Positions 1-9,078 are shown, counted from the stretch's first letter. The stretch: 64,000 nucleotides of DNA from Rhodopseudomonas julia (GCF_030813515.1 NZ_JAUSUK010000001.1:1054001-1118000); one strand, 5' to 3'. Notes: generated by a model from the sequence alone, not told the origin. Made by a program: numbers and translations.

Positions 1-224
1 TTTACACCTGCGCTCTGACCCTTCTCGGCGCAAGCTATACGGGTGGCCTTCTCGTCGCCGGAAGTGCCGTCTTCGGCCTCGCCTACGCGATTGGGAGCGC
101 GGGCGGCTCCACCGCCACAGCATCGGCAATGGACCTCTTCTCACCGGCCGGGGCACCGATCACGGCCGGGCTCGCTCTGTTTATTCTCGTTGCGATGATG
201 TTGCGCTTGCAGCCTGCGCGCTGA
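1..224 (+). CDS. C-terminal end of an MFS-type permease (partial)
   Basis: Only the last 73 codons are present; the gene enters from the left edge, with the first full codon at base 3 and the TGA stop at 222-224. The residues are hydrophobic and glycine/alanine-rich, with two membrane spans separated by a short loop containing a Phe-Ser-Pro-Ala-Gly motif, and the protein ends in a basic tail (LRLQPAR). This resembles the last two helices of major facilitator superfamily transporters. The class is an inference from composition and layout; the substrate cannot be told. No terminator is obvious before the next gene, which starts 73 bp downstream. Confidence 0.55.
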   Translation, partial: YTCALTLLGASYTGGLLVAGSAVFGLAYAIGSAGGSTATASAMDLFSPAGAPITAGLALFILVAMMLRLQPAR

Positions 225-297
225 ACCCTTCGCCGCTTGGTGCATTCACGCAGAAGACGCCGGATCAACCGGCGGCAGACAAGGCACACATCTTTTC

Positions 298-1263
298 ATG
301 CACCCGCTCCGCATCCATGTCGTCTTCAACGCCAATTCCGGGACCGCCGCGGGCCTGACACCAGACGCGCTCAGCGAACAATTCGCGGCCGCTGGCTTCG
401 AGGCCGCAGTCGATAGTGACATGGCGCGTCCGCTGCGCGATCGGGTCGCCGAGGCTGCTGCTTCGCAAGCCGATATCATCGTCGCCGCCGGCGGTGACGG
501 TACCGTCACGGCCGTCGCCGCGGCACTCTTGGGGAGCAACAAAAAGCTCGCCATCCTGCCGCTCGGCACCGCCAACCTTCTTGCCCGCGACCTTGCGGTA
601 CCTCTCGACATCAAAGAAGCGATCTCGACGCTTCGTGAGATGCAACCACGGGCGATCGATGTCTGCGAAGTGAACGGACGGATTTTTTTGCACAAGGTCG
701 TCATCGGCTTCGCACCTGCCGTTGCCGCCGGCCGGGAGCATCTGCGGCACAATCCGGATTTCGGCACGCGGCTCAGCTTTCTGCGTTTCTTCTGGCGCCG
801 CCTCACCCACCCCCAAGATCTGCGCATGACGCTTGAAAGGGACGGCGCCGACAACACCGAAACGTTGCGTGTCCGCTCCATCGCGGTTGCCAACAATGCC
901 TATGACGAAGAACTCGGCCGCTTCTTCTCCCGCCGCAGGCTCGATCGCGGACTTCTGACGGTCTATGCGCTGCGCCATCTCGGCCTGATCGATCTTCTGC
1001 GGCTCACCGCGGGAATGGCGCTCGGCCGCTGGCGCGATGACGAGGCGCTCATCATCCATGAGGCACATGAGGTGCGGCTGTCGACACAGCGTCAACTGGT
1101 GCAGGCGATGATCGATGGGGAAGTGGAGAAGATCCGCCCGCCGCTTGATTTTCGCATTCACCCCCAGGCCCTCACAGTGCTGGCCCCGGTCGCTCAGGCG
1201 ACAGAGGCGCCCGAAGACGAAGCCATCGCCCCAGCGCCTTATCAGGAGCGGGCGTCGGCATGA
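298..1263 (+). CDS. Diacylglycerol/lipid kinase family protein (YegS/BmrU-like)
   Basis: A 321-residue protein with an N-terminal DAGK catalytic domain. The nucleotide-binding loop GGDGT is at residues 65-69, followed by a [12 protein letters not shown] motif near residue 95, the usual second signature. The family phosphorylates diacylglycerol, sphingosine or related lipids at the membrane face; the actual lipid is unknown here. Length is normal for the family (about 300). The ATG start leads directly into the first beta strand ([12 protein letters not shown]). Its stop overlaps the start of the next gene by 4 bp (ATGA), so the two are probably translationally coupled. Confidence 0.88.
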   Translation: MHPLRIHVVFNANSGTAAGLTPDALSEQFAAAGFEAAVDSDMARPLRDRVAEAAASQADIIVAAGGDGTVTAVAAALLGSNKKLAILPLGTANLLARDLAVPLDIKEAISTLREMQPRAIDVCEVNGRIFLHKVVIGFAPAVAAGREHLRHNPDFGTRLSFLRFFWRRLTHPQDLRMTLERDGADNTETLRVRSIAVANNAYDEELGRFFSRRRLDRGLLTVYALRHLGLIDLLRLTAGMALGRWRDDEALIIHEAHEVRLSTQRQLVQAMIDGEVEKIRPPLDFRIHPQALTVLAPVAQATEAPEDEAIAPAPYQERASA

Positions 1264-2141
1264 GAATCGCACATCTATCCGATCTCCATTTCGGCCATCA
1301 CGACCCACAGCTTGCCACCTCTCTCCAGGAGGATCTCCTCGCCTCGCAGCCCGACCTCGTCGTCGTCAGCGGCGACTTTACCCAGCGCGGCGAGGCCGAC
1401 GAGTTTGCCGAAGCCGGCGCCTTTCTCAACGCCCTGCCGATGCCGACCTTCTGCGTTCCAGGAAATCACGACGTGCCGGCAATCAATCTCATCGACCGCT
1501 TTCTGACGCCCTACCGGCTCTACAAAAAGCACATCTCCCGCGATCTGGAGCCGTTCGTGGAGATGGACGGCGTTGCAATTGCGGGCCTCAAGACGTCACG
1601 ACGCATGCGTCTCGGCTTGAATTGGGCGCACGGCTCTTTGAGCCATGACCAGCTCGATGCGCTTGGCTCGCGCTTTGCGACGGCGGACCCCTCGGCGCTG
1701 CGGATCGTGGTCGCCCACCATCCGCTGCTTCTGCCCGATCCGCCGATCGACATGCGGCGGGTGAAGCGGGCGGACCTTGCGCTCGAGACCTTCGCCGAAC
1801 TCGGCGTGCGGCTCGTACTCTCAGGACATTTCCACATGGCTTATGTGCGCAGGCATGGCGCCCCCACCGAGGAAAAAGAGGGCGAGCCGATCGGCGGACG
1901 CGAGGCCGCACATGCGCCCATCCTGGTGGCACAGGCCGCAACCTCGATCTCGACACGCCTGCGCGGCGAGCCGAACGCGTACAATGCGATCACCATCGAA
2001 GACGGGTCGATCGACATCGCGGTCAGGGCCTGGGACGGCGAAACCTGGCACCAGAAGCCGGCCGATATCTTGCACAACACGCCGACGGTGGACGCGGAGG
2101 AGACAAGCGTCAGAGAGGCTCAGGCCGCGGCGATCCGCTGA
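1260..2141 (+). CDS. Metallophosphoesterase (CpdA/Icc-like calcineurin fold)
   Basis: A 293-residue protein with the full set of metal-binding motifs of the calcineurin-like family: DLH at residues 8-10, GDFTQRG near residue 39, GNHD near residue 68, a HHPL motif in the middle and GHFH near residue 186. The closest known group is the class III cyclic-nucleotide phosphodiesterases (CpdA/Icc), but lipid phosphatases share the fold, and the coupling to a lipid kinase gene makes a lipid substrate possible. It overlaps the kinase by 4 bp at its 5' end, and its last 22 bp overlap the convergent NTPase gene. Confidence 0.85.
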   Translation: MRIAHLSDLHFGHHDPQLATSLQEDLLASQPDLVVVSGDFTQRGEADEFAEAGAFLNALPMPTFCVPGNHDVPAINLIDRFLTPYRLYKKHISRDLEPFVEMDGVAIAGLKTSRRMRLGLNWAHGSLSHDQLDALGSRFATADPSALRIVVAHHPLLLPDPPIDMRRVKRADLALETFAELGVRLVLSGHFHMAYVRRHGAPTEEKEGEPIGGREAAHAPILVAQAATSISTRLRGEPNAYNAITIEDGSIDIAVRAWDGETWHQKPADILHNTPTVDAEETSVREAQAAAIR

Positions 2142-2671
2142 AGGATGGCGGCAACGAGCTTTGCGCGCCCTTCGTCGTGGTCATCGACGGCGATGACTTC
2201 GTCTTCGGCATGGGCGCGCACCAGATTTGAAACTCGCGCATCGACCCTGAGTGCCTCTTCATCGCTCTCAAGCCGGCCGACGGTCTGATACTCGGCCCGC
2301 GGGCGGGCAATGAGAACGTCGAGACGGCGAACGCTTTTGTGGCACCAGATGCAGAGCTCGTGAAAGGCGGCTGGGTAATGGGGCGCGGCATAAACGCTCG
2401 CCAAAAGCACGCATCCATCAGCCACGATCACGTCGACCTTGCCGAGAAGCTCTTCAACCGGCGCCCATTGCTCGCCGAGAATGGTGATCTTGTTGGCGAT
2501 CGCATGTGGGCGACCTTCCCAGATCCGCCTCTTGGTCACCTCGGTCACGAGTTCGCAGGCGATGTGCCGGCGCTTCAGATCGGAAAAGAGCCCGGCGGCG
2601 AATGTCGATTTGCCGACGCCCGGACCTCCCAAGATATTGACCACAAGGGTTTCGCGCGACGCGTCGTTCAT
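2120..2671 (-). CDS. P-loop NTPase of the AAA_28 / NadR-kinase-like type
   Basis: A 183-residue protein starting with a strand and Walker A motif, GGPGVGKST, near residues 15-23. [11 protein letters not shown] segment could be the Walker B strand. The layout resembles small nucleotide-kinase-like ATPases (AAA_28, NadR C-terminal domain), in which a phosphoryl group is transferred to a small molecule. There is no helicase or DNA-binding motif. It is read alone on the minus strand, convergent with the metallophosphoesterase, sharing 22 bp at the 3' ends. Function is unknown beyond ATP/GTP binding; a phage or plasmid origin cannot be excluded. Confidence 0.7.
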   Translation of the reverse strand: MNDASRETLVVNILGGPGVGKSTFAAGLFSDLKRRHIACELVTEVTKRRIWEGRPHAIANKITILGEQWAPVEELLGKVDVIVADGCVLLASVYAAPHYPAAFHELCIWCHKSVRRLDVLIARPRAEYQTVGRLESDEEALRVDARVSNLVRAHAEDEVIAVDDHDEGRAKLVAAILQRIAAA

Positions 2672-3152
2672 AGCTCAGCCTTTCGCGAGGGGCCGAATTG
2701 TCCACAAGACGAGACACACAAAGCCGTTGGCAGGCGCCCGCCGGCGCAAAACGGGCAGGAGAGACGCGAGGCTGCGGTGCTGAGATGGATGACTTGCAAA
2801 ACTCTATCGATGTGACCCGGGTCGCAGGGCATCCGATAGCCGATGAAGCGTCCTGACGCATCCCCCTTGCGCATCCCGCTCGCGGGCGGAGATCGGGCTG
2901 TTGAAACGCGCTGGCACGGGTCCCCGGCCGATCAGAGCTTACGGGCGCGACTTTCGAGCGCGGCCCATAGTGGCCACTCGGGGTGGCATAAAGATGCATA
3001 TGCTCGGGCCCTCAAAGATTGTAGGATCGTCATGCGATCATTACGAATGCTAGACACGTCTGCGTTGCTGAACAATAATCTTAATGTCTGCAGGATCCGA
3101 GCTGGTCGGTGAGCGGGCGGCGTAAGCGACCACTCCGGCAAGGGGAAAAGCA
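2672..3152. other. Divergent intergenic region ahead of the GntR gene
   Basis: 481 bp between the minus-strand NTPase and the plus-strand GntR gene. The part near the NTPase is GC-rich without visible structure. From about 2990 the sequence becomes AT-richer and carries a copy of the island operator at 3017-3028, followed by a GATCATTACG stretch. No convincing gene was found; short open frames here lack ribosome-binding sites and resemble nothing known. Confidence 0.6.
3017..3028. promoter_or_regulatory. Putative GntR operator, copy 1 (autoregulation)
   Basis: Reads GATTGTAGGATC, matching the core GATTGTATGATC found at 17707-17718 in 11 of 12 positions. The similarity extends on the right (GTCAT versus ATCAT). 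It lies 125 bp upstream of the GntR start codon, where an autoregulatory site would be expected. Binding is inferred from the shared motif, not shown. Confidence 0.5.
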
Positions 3153-3863
3153 GTGCCCGGTATGAATGAAACCAAGGCGAGGGACGAGGAATTCCGCGTT
3201 CCGCGCCCGGCGGCAACTTTGCGCCACAGCGTCACGGAAAGCATTCGGCAGGCCATCGCCGCCGGGCGATTCCGACCGGGCGAGCGTATGCCGGAGCGCG
3301 ACTTGTGCGAGATGACGGGTGTCAGCCGAACGCTCGTCCGCGAAGCTCTCCGCCAGCTCGAATCGGAAGGGCTCATCGAGGTCATCGCCCATAAAGGTCC
3401 CGTGGTTTCTCGGATCACCGCGGCACAGGCGATCGGCGTTTATCAGGTGCGCGAGGTGCTGGAAGGCTTGGCGGCCGAGCTCTTTGCCGAGCATGCGACG
3501 GATAACGACCGCGAGGCACTGAAGGCGGCGTTCGATGAGGTCAAGAAGGCCGATATCGCCGCGACGCGCATCGCGCTGAAAAACAAATTCTACGATTGCC
3601 TCGTCGCCGGCACCGGCAACGAGGCGCTGGGCAAGACGCTCTATATGCTGAACTCGCGCACCATGCTGTTGCGGGCGCAATCGCTGCAAGCTCCCAATCG
3701 CTGGCAGCAGAGCCTGAGCGAGCTGCAGACGCTCCTCGACGCCCTCGACCGCCGCGATGCCGCGGGGGCCAAGGCGATCGCCACGGATCATGTGCGGCGC
3801 GCAGCGGCGGCGGCCATGCACACCTTTTCCATGGACACGCGCGAAAAGAAGCGTCGCGCCTGA
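3153..3863 (+). CDS. GntR-family transcriptional regulator, FadR/FCD subfamily
   Basis: 236 residues. The N-terminal winged helix-turn-helix is typical of GntR (PGERMPERDLCEMTGVSRT, then VREALRQLESEGLIE, about residues 42-75). The C-terminal 150 residues are the all-helical FCD ligand domain, which usually binds a carboxylate, often with a metal. The GTG start is chosen because AAGGGGA lies 6 bp upstream; an ATG nine bases later is too far from it. The gene stands at the head of the catabolic island, and four copies of one operator motif flank the island's transcription units, so it is the likely repressor of the whole set. The inducer is probably the transported acid or an intermediate. Confidence 0.9.
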   Translation: MPGMNETKARDEEFRVPRPAATLRHSVTESIRQAIAAGRFRPGERMPERDLCEMTGVSRTLVREALRQLESEGLIEVIAHKGPVVSRITAAQAIGVYQVREVLEGLAAELFAEHATDNDREALKAAFDEVKKADIAATRIALKNKFYDCLVAGTGNEALGKTLYMLNSRTMLLRAQSLQAPNRWQQSLSELQTLLDALDRRDAAGAKAIATDHVRRAAAAAMHTFSMDTREKKRRA

Positions 3864-4142
3864 AAACCTCGCTTCCGTGCCGGGCGGAGGCTCAGACCGG
3901 CGCGCTCCTGCGCTCCCCTCTCCAGGCTCACCCATCCTCGAGGGCTTTTGTTCAAAGCGTCCCCATGAGGACACGTTGAGCGCGATCTGCTTCTAATAAT
4001 ATTGTATTACGGTATTAAGATCGATATGGTGTCCGGGCTTGCGGGTTCCCGCGACGGCGTCGGATGAGGCCGCTGCAGGCCCAACCCCGCCATCGAAACG
4101 AATAATCGGCAGGCTGAGAGCCGCCAATCGTGGAGGAATATC

Positions 4143-5048
4143 TTGAGCGACAAAATCGGCTTCATCGGTCTTGGAAATATGGGCGTCCCGATGGCCGGGC
4201 GCCTCTTGGACGCCGGCAACCCGCTCGTCGTTTATGATGCACGCGAAAGTGCAATCGCGCCGTTCGTGGAACGCGGCGCTACGGCGGCAAATTCGGCCGC
4301 CGATCTCGCCTCTCAGGTCGACACCGTCTTCCTGTCGCTTCCGACGCCACCGATCGTGGAGGCCGTCGCCTTCGGCGACAATGGGCTCGCCGAAGGAAGC
4401 CAGGTGAAGCGGATCGTGGATTTGTCCACGACAGGCCCGCAGATGGCGGAAACGCTGGCGAAAAAGATGCAGGAAAAGGGCGTCACCTGGCTCGATTCCC
4501 CGGTGAGCGGCGGCGTCGGCGGCGCCAAGGCGGGCACTCTCGCCGTCATGTTCTCCGGGCCGAAAGCCGACTACGACAACCTCCTGCCGCAGCTCAAGGC
4601 GATCGGAAAGCCGTTCTATGTGAGTGACAAGCCGGGCCTCGCGCAGACGATGAAGCTCGTCAACAATTTGTTATCTGCCGCAGCCATGGCGCTGAGCTCC
4701 GAGGCCGTGGCAATGGGCGCCAAGGCAGGGCTGTCGCCGGACGTGATGATCGACGTCATCAACGCCGGCAGCGGCCGCAACACCGCGACCATGCAGAAAT
4801 TCCCCCAGTCGATCCTGCCCGGCACCTTCGATTACGGCTTTTCGTCCGGCCTCATGTTCAAGGACGTCAAGCTTTTCAACGAGGTCGCCAAGGCGATGGG
4901 CCTCAACCTGCCCGGCTGCGAAGTGGTCTTCGATATCTGGCAGGATGCCGTCGATAAACTCGGCGCGGATTCCGATTTCACCAAGGTGGTGACACTGACG
5001 GAGAAGGCCGCTGGCGTCAGCCTGCGCAGCGACGGCGCCACCGGCTGA
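4143..5048 (+). CDS. NAD(P)-dependent beta-hydroxyacid dehydrogenase (3-hydroxyisobutyrate / tartronate semialdehyde reductase family)
   Basis: 301 residues. The N-terminal Rossmann motif GFIGLGNMGVPMAGRLL is followed by the substrate-binding signature SPVSGGVGGAKAGTL near residues 119-133, and the family's catalytic lysine is Lys171 within MKLVNN. Members reversibly interconvert a hydroxyacid and a semialdehyde (3-hydroxyisobutyrate, tartronate, succinate semialdehyde), so the substrate is open. The start is TTG, supported by GGAGG six to seven bases upstream. The 279 bp before it contain an AT-rich patch with ATTGTAT at 4001-4007, a weak half-match to the island operator. It probably acts with the aldehyde dehydrogenase at 16.2 kb, which could oxidise the semialdehyde. 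Confidence 0.88.
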   Translation: MSDKIGFIGLGNMGVPMAGRLLDAGNPLVVYDARESAIAPFVERGATAANSAADLASQVDTVFLSLPTPPIVEAVAFGDNGLAEGSQVKRIVDLSTTGPQMAETLAKKMQEKGVTWLDSPVSGGVGGAKAGTLAVMFSGPKADYDNLLPQLKAIGKPFYVSDKPGLAQTMKLVNNLLSAAAMALSSEAVAMGAKAGLSPDVMIDVINAGSGRNTATMQKFPQSILPGTFDYGFSSGLMFKDVKLFNEVAKAMGLNLPGCEVVFDIWQDAVDKLGADSDFTKVVTLTEKAAGVSLRSDGATG

Positions 5049-5162
5049 TTTTCGCGAAGAAACCGACGCCGTCTCCGGGACTGCGTAGCGTTTCTTTCTT
5101 TGCATAAAGTACACCTCTGCGACGGCAGCGTGCGCGGGACGCGTGCGCTGCCGTCTGCGAAA

Positions 5163-5194
5163 TTGTTCTGAAATATTCTGATCATACAATCATA
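5163..5194 (+). promoter_or_regulatory. Promoter and GntR operator copy 2 of the TRAP operon
   Basis: A possible -35 TTGTTC (5163-5168) and -10 TACAAT (5185-5190) are separated by 16 bp. The operator TGATCATACAATCAT (5179-5193) overlaps the -10 and contains the inverted repeat TGAT-N6-ATCA. Bases 5180-5194 are the exact reverse complement of 17704-17718. Overlap with the -10 suggests repression. The promoter call is by eye. Confidence 0.55.
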
Positions 5195-5279
5195 TTGACT
5201 TGGCCCAAGGCCTATGATCAGCTCACTGCAGCTTCCGCCAGCAAACGAGCGGGAAACAGTGATCACCAGGGAGGACATG

Positions 5280-6278
5280 ATGAAAACCACCATTCTTACA
5301 GCCCTCGCGATGAGCCTCTTGGCCAGCACGGCCATGGCTCAATCGGAGTGCCAGTCCGGCGAAACGCTCGTCAAATACAGCCATGTGAGTGCTCCGACGG
5401 GCAATCCGAAGGGCGAGATGGCCACCGCACTCGCCAAGCGCGTCAACGAAGAGATGGACGGGCAGCTTTGCATCCAGGTCTATCCGAGCTCACAGCTCTA
5501 CAATGACGATGAAGTCATGGAAGCGCTGGCGATCGGGGACATCCAACTCGCCTCGCCCGACATCGGCAAGCTCGGCGCCTATACCGCCAAGCTCGACGTC
5601 TTCAATCTGCCGTTCCTGTTTGAGGACACCGATGCGGTGTCGCGCTTCACCCATAGCGAGACGGGCGACGAACTCTTGAAGTCCATGACCGACAACGGCT
5701 TCGTCGGCCTTGCCTATGTCTATAACGGCCTGCGCGCCTTCTCCGCGAACAAGCCATTGATCGAGCCCTCGGACCTCAACGGCCTGAAGATCCGCGCCAC
5801 GACCTCCGACGTCTCGATCGCCATGATCAAGGCCCTCGGTGCCAACCCGCAGCCGCTCGCCTGGAGCGAGGCCTTCGGCGCCTTGCAGACCGGCGTCGTC
5901 GACGGGCAGGAGAACACCTGGTCGAACATCTACACCGGCAAACTCTACGAAGTGCAGGACGGGGTCACCGAGACCAACCACCAGTTCCTCACCTACATTC
6001 TCGTCACCTCCCAGGACTTCCTCGACAGCCTGGATGACGATGTGCGCGAGAAGTTCCTCTCGATCGTCGGCGAGGTCAGCGACGAGTACAACGAGAAGGC
6101 CACGGCCATCAACGAAGAGAGCAAGGAGCGCATCCAGGAAGCGGGCGTCACCGTCCGTACGCTCTCTCCGGAACAGCGGCAGAAATGGGTCGATGCCGTG
6201 AAACCCGTCTGGGAAGAGTTCGAAGACGGGATCGGCAAGGATGTGATCGAGGCCGCAGTCGCGTCCAACAAATCCTGA
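5280..6278 (+). CDS. dctP: TRAP transporter solute-binding protein, DctP family
   Basis: 332 residues from the chosen ATG. The first 21 or so form a signal peptide (MKTTILTALAMSLLASTAMA, then Q), so the protein is periplasmic. The body is a DctP-type extracytoplasmic receptor: VKYSH strand at the start, GLKIRATTSD with the arginine that usually salt-bridges the ligand carboxylate, and a WSEAFGALQTGVVDGQEN segment. Such receptors bind organic acids. AGGGAGG at 5268-5274 is spaced 5 bp from ATG 5280 and only 2 bp from ATG 5277, so 5280 is preferred; 5214 is an unlikely longer start. First gene of the TRAP operon, under the 5163-5194 promoter/operator. Confidence 0.92.
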   Translation: MKTTILTALAMSLLASTAMAQSECQSGETLVKYSHVSAPTGNPKGEMATALAKRVNEEMDGQLCIQVYPSSQLYNDDEVMEALAIGDIQLASPDIGKLGAYTAKLDVFNLPFLFEDTDAVSRFTHSETGDELLKSMTDNGFVGLAYVYNGLRAFSANKPLIEPSDLNGLKIRATTSDVSIAMIKALGANPQPLAWSEAFGALQTGVVDGQENTWSNIYTGKLYEVQDGVTETNHQFLTYILVTSQDFLDSLDDDVREKFLSIVGEVSDEYNEKATAINEESKERIQEAGVTVRTLSPEQRQKWVDAVKPVWEEFEDGIGKDVIEAAVASNKS

Positions 6279-6306
6279 ACGCAGGCTCTGCCGGGCGGAC
6301 AAAGGC

Positions 6307-6334
6307 GCGGGGACGGCTCAGACGCCGTCCCCGC
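6307..6334 (+). promoter_or_regulatory. Intercistronic hairpin between dctP and dctQ
   Basis: GCGGGGACGGC (6307-6317) and GCCGTCCCCGC (6324-6334) form a perfect 11-bp stem with a 6-nt loop. No T-run follows, so it is not a classical terminator. Such hairpins often protect the upstream binding-protein mRNA from 3' decay or partially attenuate transcription, giving more receptor than permease. Confidence 0.6.
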
Positions 6335-6432
6335 AACGCCCCACCTGCGCCCGGCCGGACCGCTCGCCAGTGAAACTCCTTTCGCCGTTTTCGGCGAAGG
6401 GCCGCGAGGATCCAACTCCTGAAGGATGGAAG

Positions 6433-7128
6433 ATGAGCAGTTTCGGCCGACGCGTCGACCGCTTCGAGCGCAGCGTCATCGCGATCTTGATGGCGGCGAT
6501 GACAGTCACCTCCTTTACTCAGGTGATCGCCCGCTACGTCTTTAATACCGGCTGGCTCGGCGCGCTCGATTTTGCGCGCATCCTGTTCGCCTGGCTCATT
6601 CTCTTCGGCATGGCCTACGGCGCCAAGATCGGCTCGCATCTGGCGGTCGACACGGTGGTCCGCGCCCTGCCCAAGCACGTTTTCAAGGCCTTTGCGATCT
6701 TCGGCGCACTCTGCGGCGTGGTTTATGCCGCAATCTTCTTCTGGGCCGATTGGCTTCAATTCATCGGCATCGACGCCAAAGGCGGCGCCTTTCCTTATTG
6801 GCTGCGCACCTTTGAAACCGGCATCGGCCTCACCGAGATCCGCTATCCGGATTGGGCGCAGGAGATGTTCGACCTGCCCGCCCGGGTGCATCGCTGGATC
6901 GCCTATCTCATCTTGCCCCTCGGGCTCTTTCTGTTCGGCTTCCGCTGCCTGCAAGCGCTGATCGAAATCGTCCAGGGCAAGCGGGAAATGATCACCACGG
7001 CCATCGAGACGACCGAGCTCATGGATCAACGTTCCGATCCCGACCACGAGAGCTACGCCGCCGCGCAGGAGCACGCCTCAGAGGCGCCGCACTGGTACGA
7101 CGACAACAACTCCAAAGACCGGAGGTAA
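6433..7128 (+). CDS. dctQ: TRAP transporter small permease, DctQ family
   Basis: 231 residues. Four membrane spans are visible: ILMAAMTVTSFTQVIARYVF, the ARILFAWLILFGMAYGAKIG region with the conserved G-SHL-VD motif after it, a third after about residue 80, and AYLILPLGLFLFGFRCLQAL near residue 160. A longer loop between spans three and four and a 50-residue acidic/polar C-terminal tail make it larger than the usual 160-180 residues. The ATG at 6433 follows GAAGGA; an upstream in-frame ATG at 6370 has no ribosome-binding site. It stops 3 bp before the start of dctM. Confidence 0.9.
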   Translation: MSSFGRRVDRFERSVIAILMAAMTVTSFTQVIARYVFNTGWLGALDFARILFAWLILFGMAYGAKIGSHLAVDTVVRALPKHVFKAFAIFGALCGVVYAAIFFWADWLQFIGIDAKGGAFPYWLRTFETGIGLTEIRYPDWAQEMFDLPARVHRWIAYLILPLGLFLFGFRCLQALIEIVQGKREMITTAIETTELMDQRSDPDHESYAAAQEHASEAPHWYDDNNSKDRR

Positions 7129-7131
7129 TCG

Positions 7132-8547
7132 ATGGTCTCCGGCTTCCTTTTCATCACGGTTCTCGCCCTTCTCTTCGCCGGGGTGCCGGTCGCACTCGCG
7201 CTTGGGCTTTCGAGTGTTTTGACCATCGTTCTCTTCTCCGGCGATTCCATGTCGTCGGTGGCGCTCAAGCTCTTCACGGCCTCGCAGAGCTACACGCTGC
7301 TTGCGATCCCGTTCTTCATCCTCGCCTCGTCCTTCATGTCGACGGGCGGCGTGGCGCGCCGCATCATCCGCTTCGCGGTTTCGGCCGTCGGTCATCTGCG
7401 CGGCGGGCTCGCGATCGCCTCGGTGATGTCGTGCATGCTGTTTGCGGCGCTCTCCGGCTCCTCGCCCGCCACCGTGGTTGCGATCGGTTCGATCGCCATC
7501 GCCAGCATGCGTGAGGTCGGCTACTCGAAGGAATTCGCCGCAGGCATCATCTGCAATGCCGGCACGCTCGGCATTCTCATTCCGCCATCGATCGTCATGG
7601 TGGTCTACTGCGCCGCCACAGACGTCTCCGTCAGCCGCATGTTCCTCGCCGGCATCCTGCCAGGCACCGTCGCTGGCCTCATGCTGATGGTCGGCGTCTA
7701 TCTCAACGCCCGCTTCCGGGGCATGCCGAAACTGCCTTTCGCTGGCTTTACGGCCGTGCGCGACGCCTTCCTCGACGCGTCCTGGGGTCTCTTCCTCGTC
7801 ATCGTCATCCTCGGCGGCATCTATGGCGGCATCTTCACTCCCACGGAGGCGGCGGCTGTCGCAGCGGTTTATTCCTTCCTTGTCGCCATCTTCGTCTATC
7901 GGGACATGGGCCCGCTTCGGGGCGTGCCGTGGCGCCAGGACGGCGAATCGATCATCGGCGCCGTGCAACGCAACACTCTCCTGACGGTCACGCGCTTCGT
8001 ACCGGCCTGCTTCCATCGCGACACCGAGCATGTGCTGGTGGAGGCCGGCAAAGCGACGATCATGCTCATGTTCATCGTCGTCAACGCGATGCTGTTCGCC
8101 CATGTGCTGACGGTGGAGCGCGTGCCGCAGACGATCACCGAATGGATGATCGGGGCCGGGTTCAACTGGTTCACCTTCCTTCTGGCTCTCAACATCCTGC
8201 TGCTCATCGGCGGTCAGTTCATGGAGCCGTCGGGCCTCCTCCTGATCGTCGTGCCGGTCGTCTTCCCGGTGGCGATGGAGCTCGGCGTCGACCCGATCCA
8301 TCTCGGCATCATGATCGTCGTCAACATGGAAATCGGGCTGATCAGCCCTCCGATCGGGCTCAATCTCTTCGTCACGGCGAGCGTCGCCAGGATGAGCGTC
8401 GTGCAGGTGACCAAGGCCGCCGCCCCGTTCATCGGCATTATGCTCATCTTCCTCGTGATCGCGACCTACGTGCCCGGGCTATCGACGCTCGTGCCCTATT
8501 CGCTGATGGGCCCGGAGCCAAAGAGCTTCACGCACGGCCTCAAATGA
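7132..8547 (+). CDS. dctM: TRAP transporter large permease, DctM family
   Basis: 471 residues and about a dozen membrane spans. It shows the DctM signatures: AIPFFILASSFMSTGGVARRI, SGSSPATVVAIGSIAI, GTLGILIPPSIVMVVYC, FTPTEAAAVAA and ISPPIGLNLFV. This is the proton/sodium-coupled translocating subunit. It exceeds the typical 425 residues because a polar segment of about 45 residues (roughly residues 262-306, from RDMGPLRGVPWRQDG to LVEAGKAT) sits in a cytoplasmic loop; such a long-loop subgroup occurs in alphaproteobacterial TRAP systems. AAAGACCGGAGG ends 5 bp before the ATG. Confidence 0.93.
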   Translation: MVSGFLFITVLALLFAGVPVALALGLSSVLTIVLFSGDSMSSVALKLFTASQSYTLLAIPFFILASSFMSTGGVARRIIRFAVSAVGHLRGGLAIASVMSCMLFAALSGSSPATVVAIGSIAIASMREVGYSKEFAAGIICNAGTLGILIPPSIVMVVYCAATDVSVSRMFLAGILPGTVAGLMLMVGVYLNARFRGMPKLPFAGFTAVRDAFLDASWGLFLVIVILGGIYGGIFTPTEAAAVAAVYSFLVAIFVYRDMGPLRGVPWRQDGESIIGAVQRNTLLTVTRFVPACFHRDTEHVLVEAGKATIMLMFIVVNAMLFAHVLTVERVPQTITEWMIGAGFNWFTFLLALNILLLIGGQFMEPSGLLLIVVPVVFPVAMELGVDPIHLGIMIVVNMEIGLISPPIGLNLFVTASVARMSVVQVTKAAAPFIGIMLIFLVIATYVPGLSTLVPYSLMGPEPKSFTHGLK

Positions 8548-8634
8548 GGCGTGCAGCCCGACCGATCAACGAACGACCCGCAAAGGCGGGAGACCAGGCC
8601 GGACGAAACGGCCGAACTCAAGGAGAGGAGAAAT

Positions 8635-9030
8635 ATGGATATCAGACGTCTTGGAACTCTGCCGACCCGTAAGGCGCCGGCAAAATCCTTCACCGGAAAT
8701 GTCTGGCAGGACCCGATTATCGAAGCGCCTGAGCCGGCGCTGCTGAAATCCAACGTGGTCATGTTCGAGCCGGGCGCCCGCACGGCCTGGCACACGCATC
8801 CGATGGGGCAGACGCTCTACGTCACCGCCGGCACCGGTCGCATCCAGAAATGGGATGGGCCGATCCAGGAAATCCGTGCTGGTGATGTCATCTGGATCCC
8901 GCCCGGCGAGAAGCATTGGCATGGCGCGGGTCCCAACACGATGATGACCCACATCTCCATGCAGGAAGGCCATGACGGCGTTGTCGTCGAATGGCTGGAG
9001 CACGTCACCGACGAGCAATACGGCGCATAA
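8635..9030 (+). CDS. Cupin protein of the Mn-dependent hydroxynitrile-lyase type
   Basis: 131 residues, a single beta-barrel cupin. The first motif reads GARTAWHTHPMGQT, giving ligands His53, His55 and Gln59; the second reads PPGEKHWHG with His94 and His96. In ordinary cupins the Gln59 position is Glu. The His-His-Gln-His pattern, the total length and the ends (MDIRRLG, HVTDEQYGA) match, from memory, the bacterial cupin (R)-hydroxynitrile lyases such as that of Granulicella. Those are metal enzymes cleaving cyanohydrins in vitro, with uncertain natural roles. The start is set by AGGAGAGGAG just upstream. Co-transcribed with the TRAP genes; a terminator-like hairpin follows. Confidence 0.88.
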   Translation: MDIRRLGTLPTRKAPAKSFTGNVWQDPIIEAPEPALLKSNVVMFEPGARTAWHTHPMGQTLYVTAGTGRIQKWDGPIQEIRAGDVIWIPPGEKHWHGAGPNTMMTHISMQEGHDGVVVEWLEHVTDEQYGA

Positions 9031-9033
9031 AGG

Positions 9034-9078
9034 AAAGCGGCGCGGTTCGACCCAAGAACCGGCGCCGCTTTCTTCTTT
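9034..9078 (+). terminator. Terminator-like hairpin after the cupin gene
   Basis: AAAGCGGCGCGGTTC pairs with GAACCGGCGCCGCTTT around a 6-nt loop with small imperfections in the stem, followed by CTTCTTT. It may terminate part of the transcripts before the SCP2-like gene. Confidence 0.6.

Noticed and set aside
2843-3112. An open frame of 89 codons before the GntR gene
   Set aside because: No ribosome-binding site and no recognisable domain; it contains the putative operator region.
4001-4017. ATTGTAT plus TATTA repeats as a further operator copy before the dehydrogenase gene
   Set aside because: Only seven contiguous bases match the motif; too weak to count, though a promoter is likely here because of the AT-rich patch.
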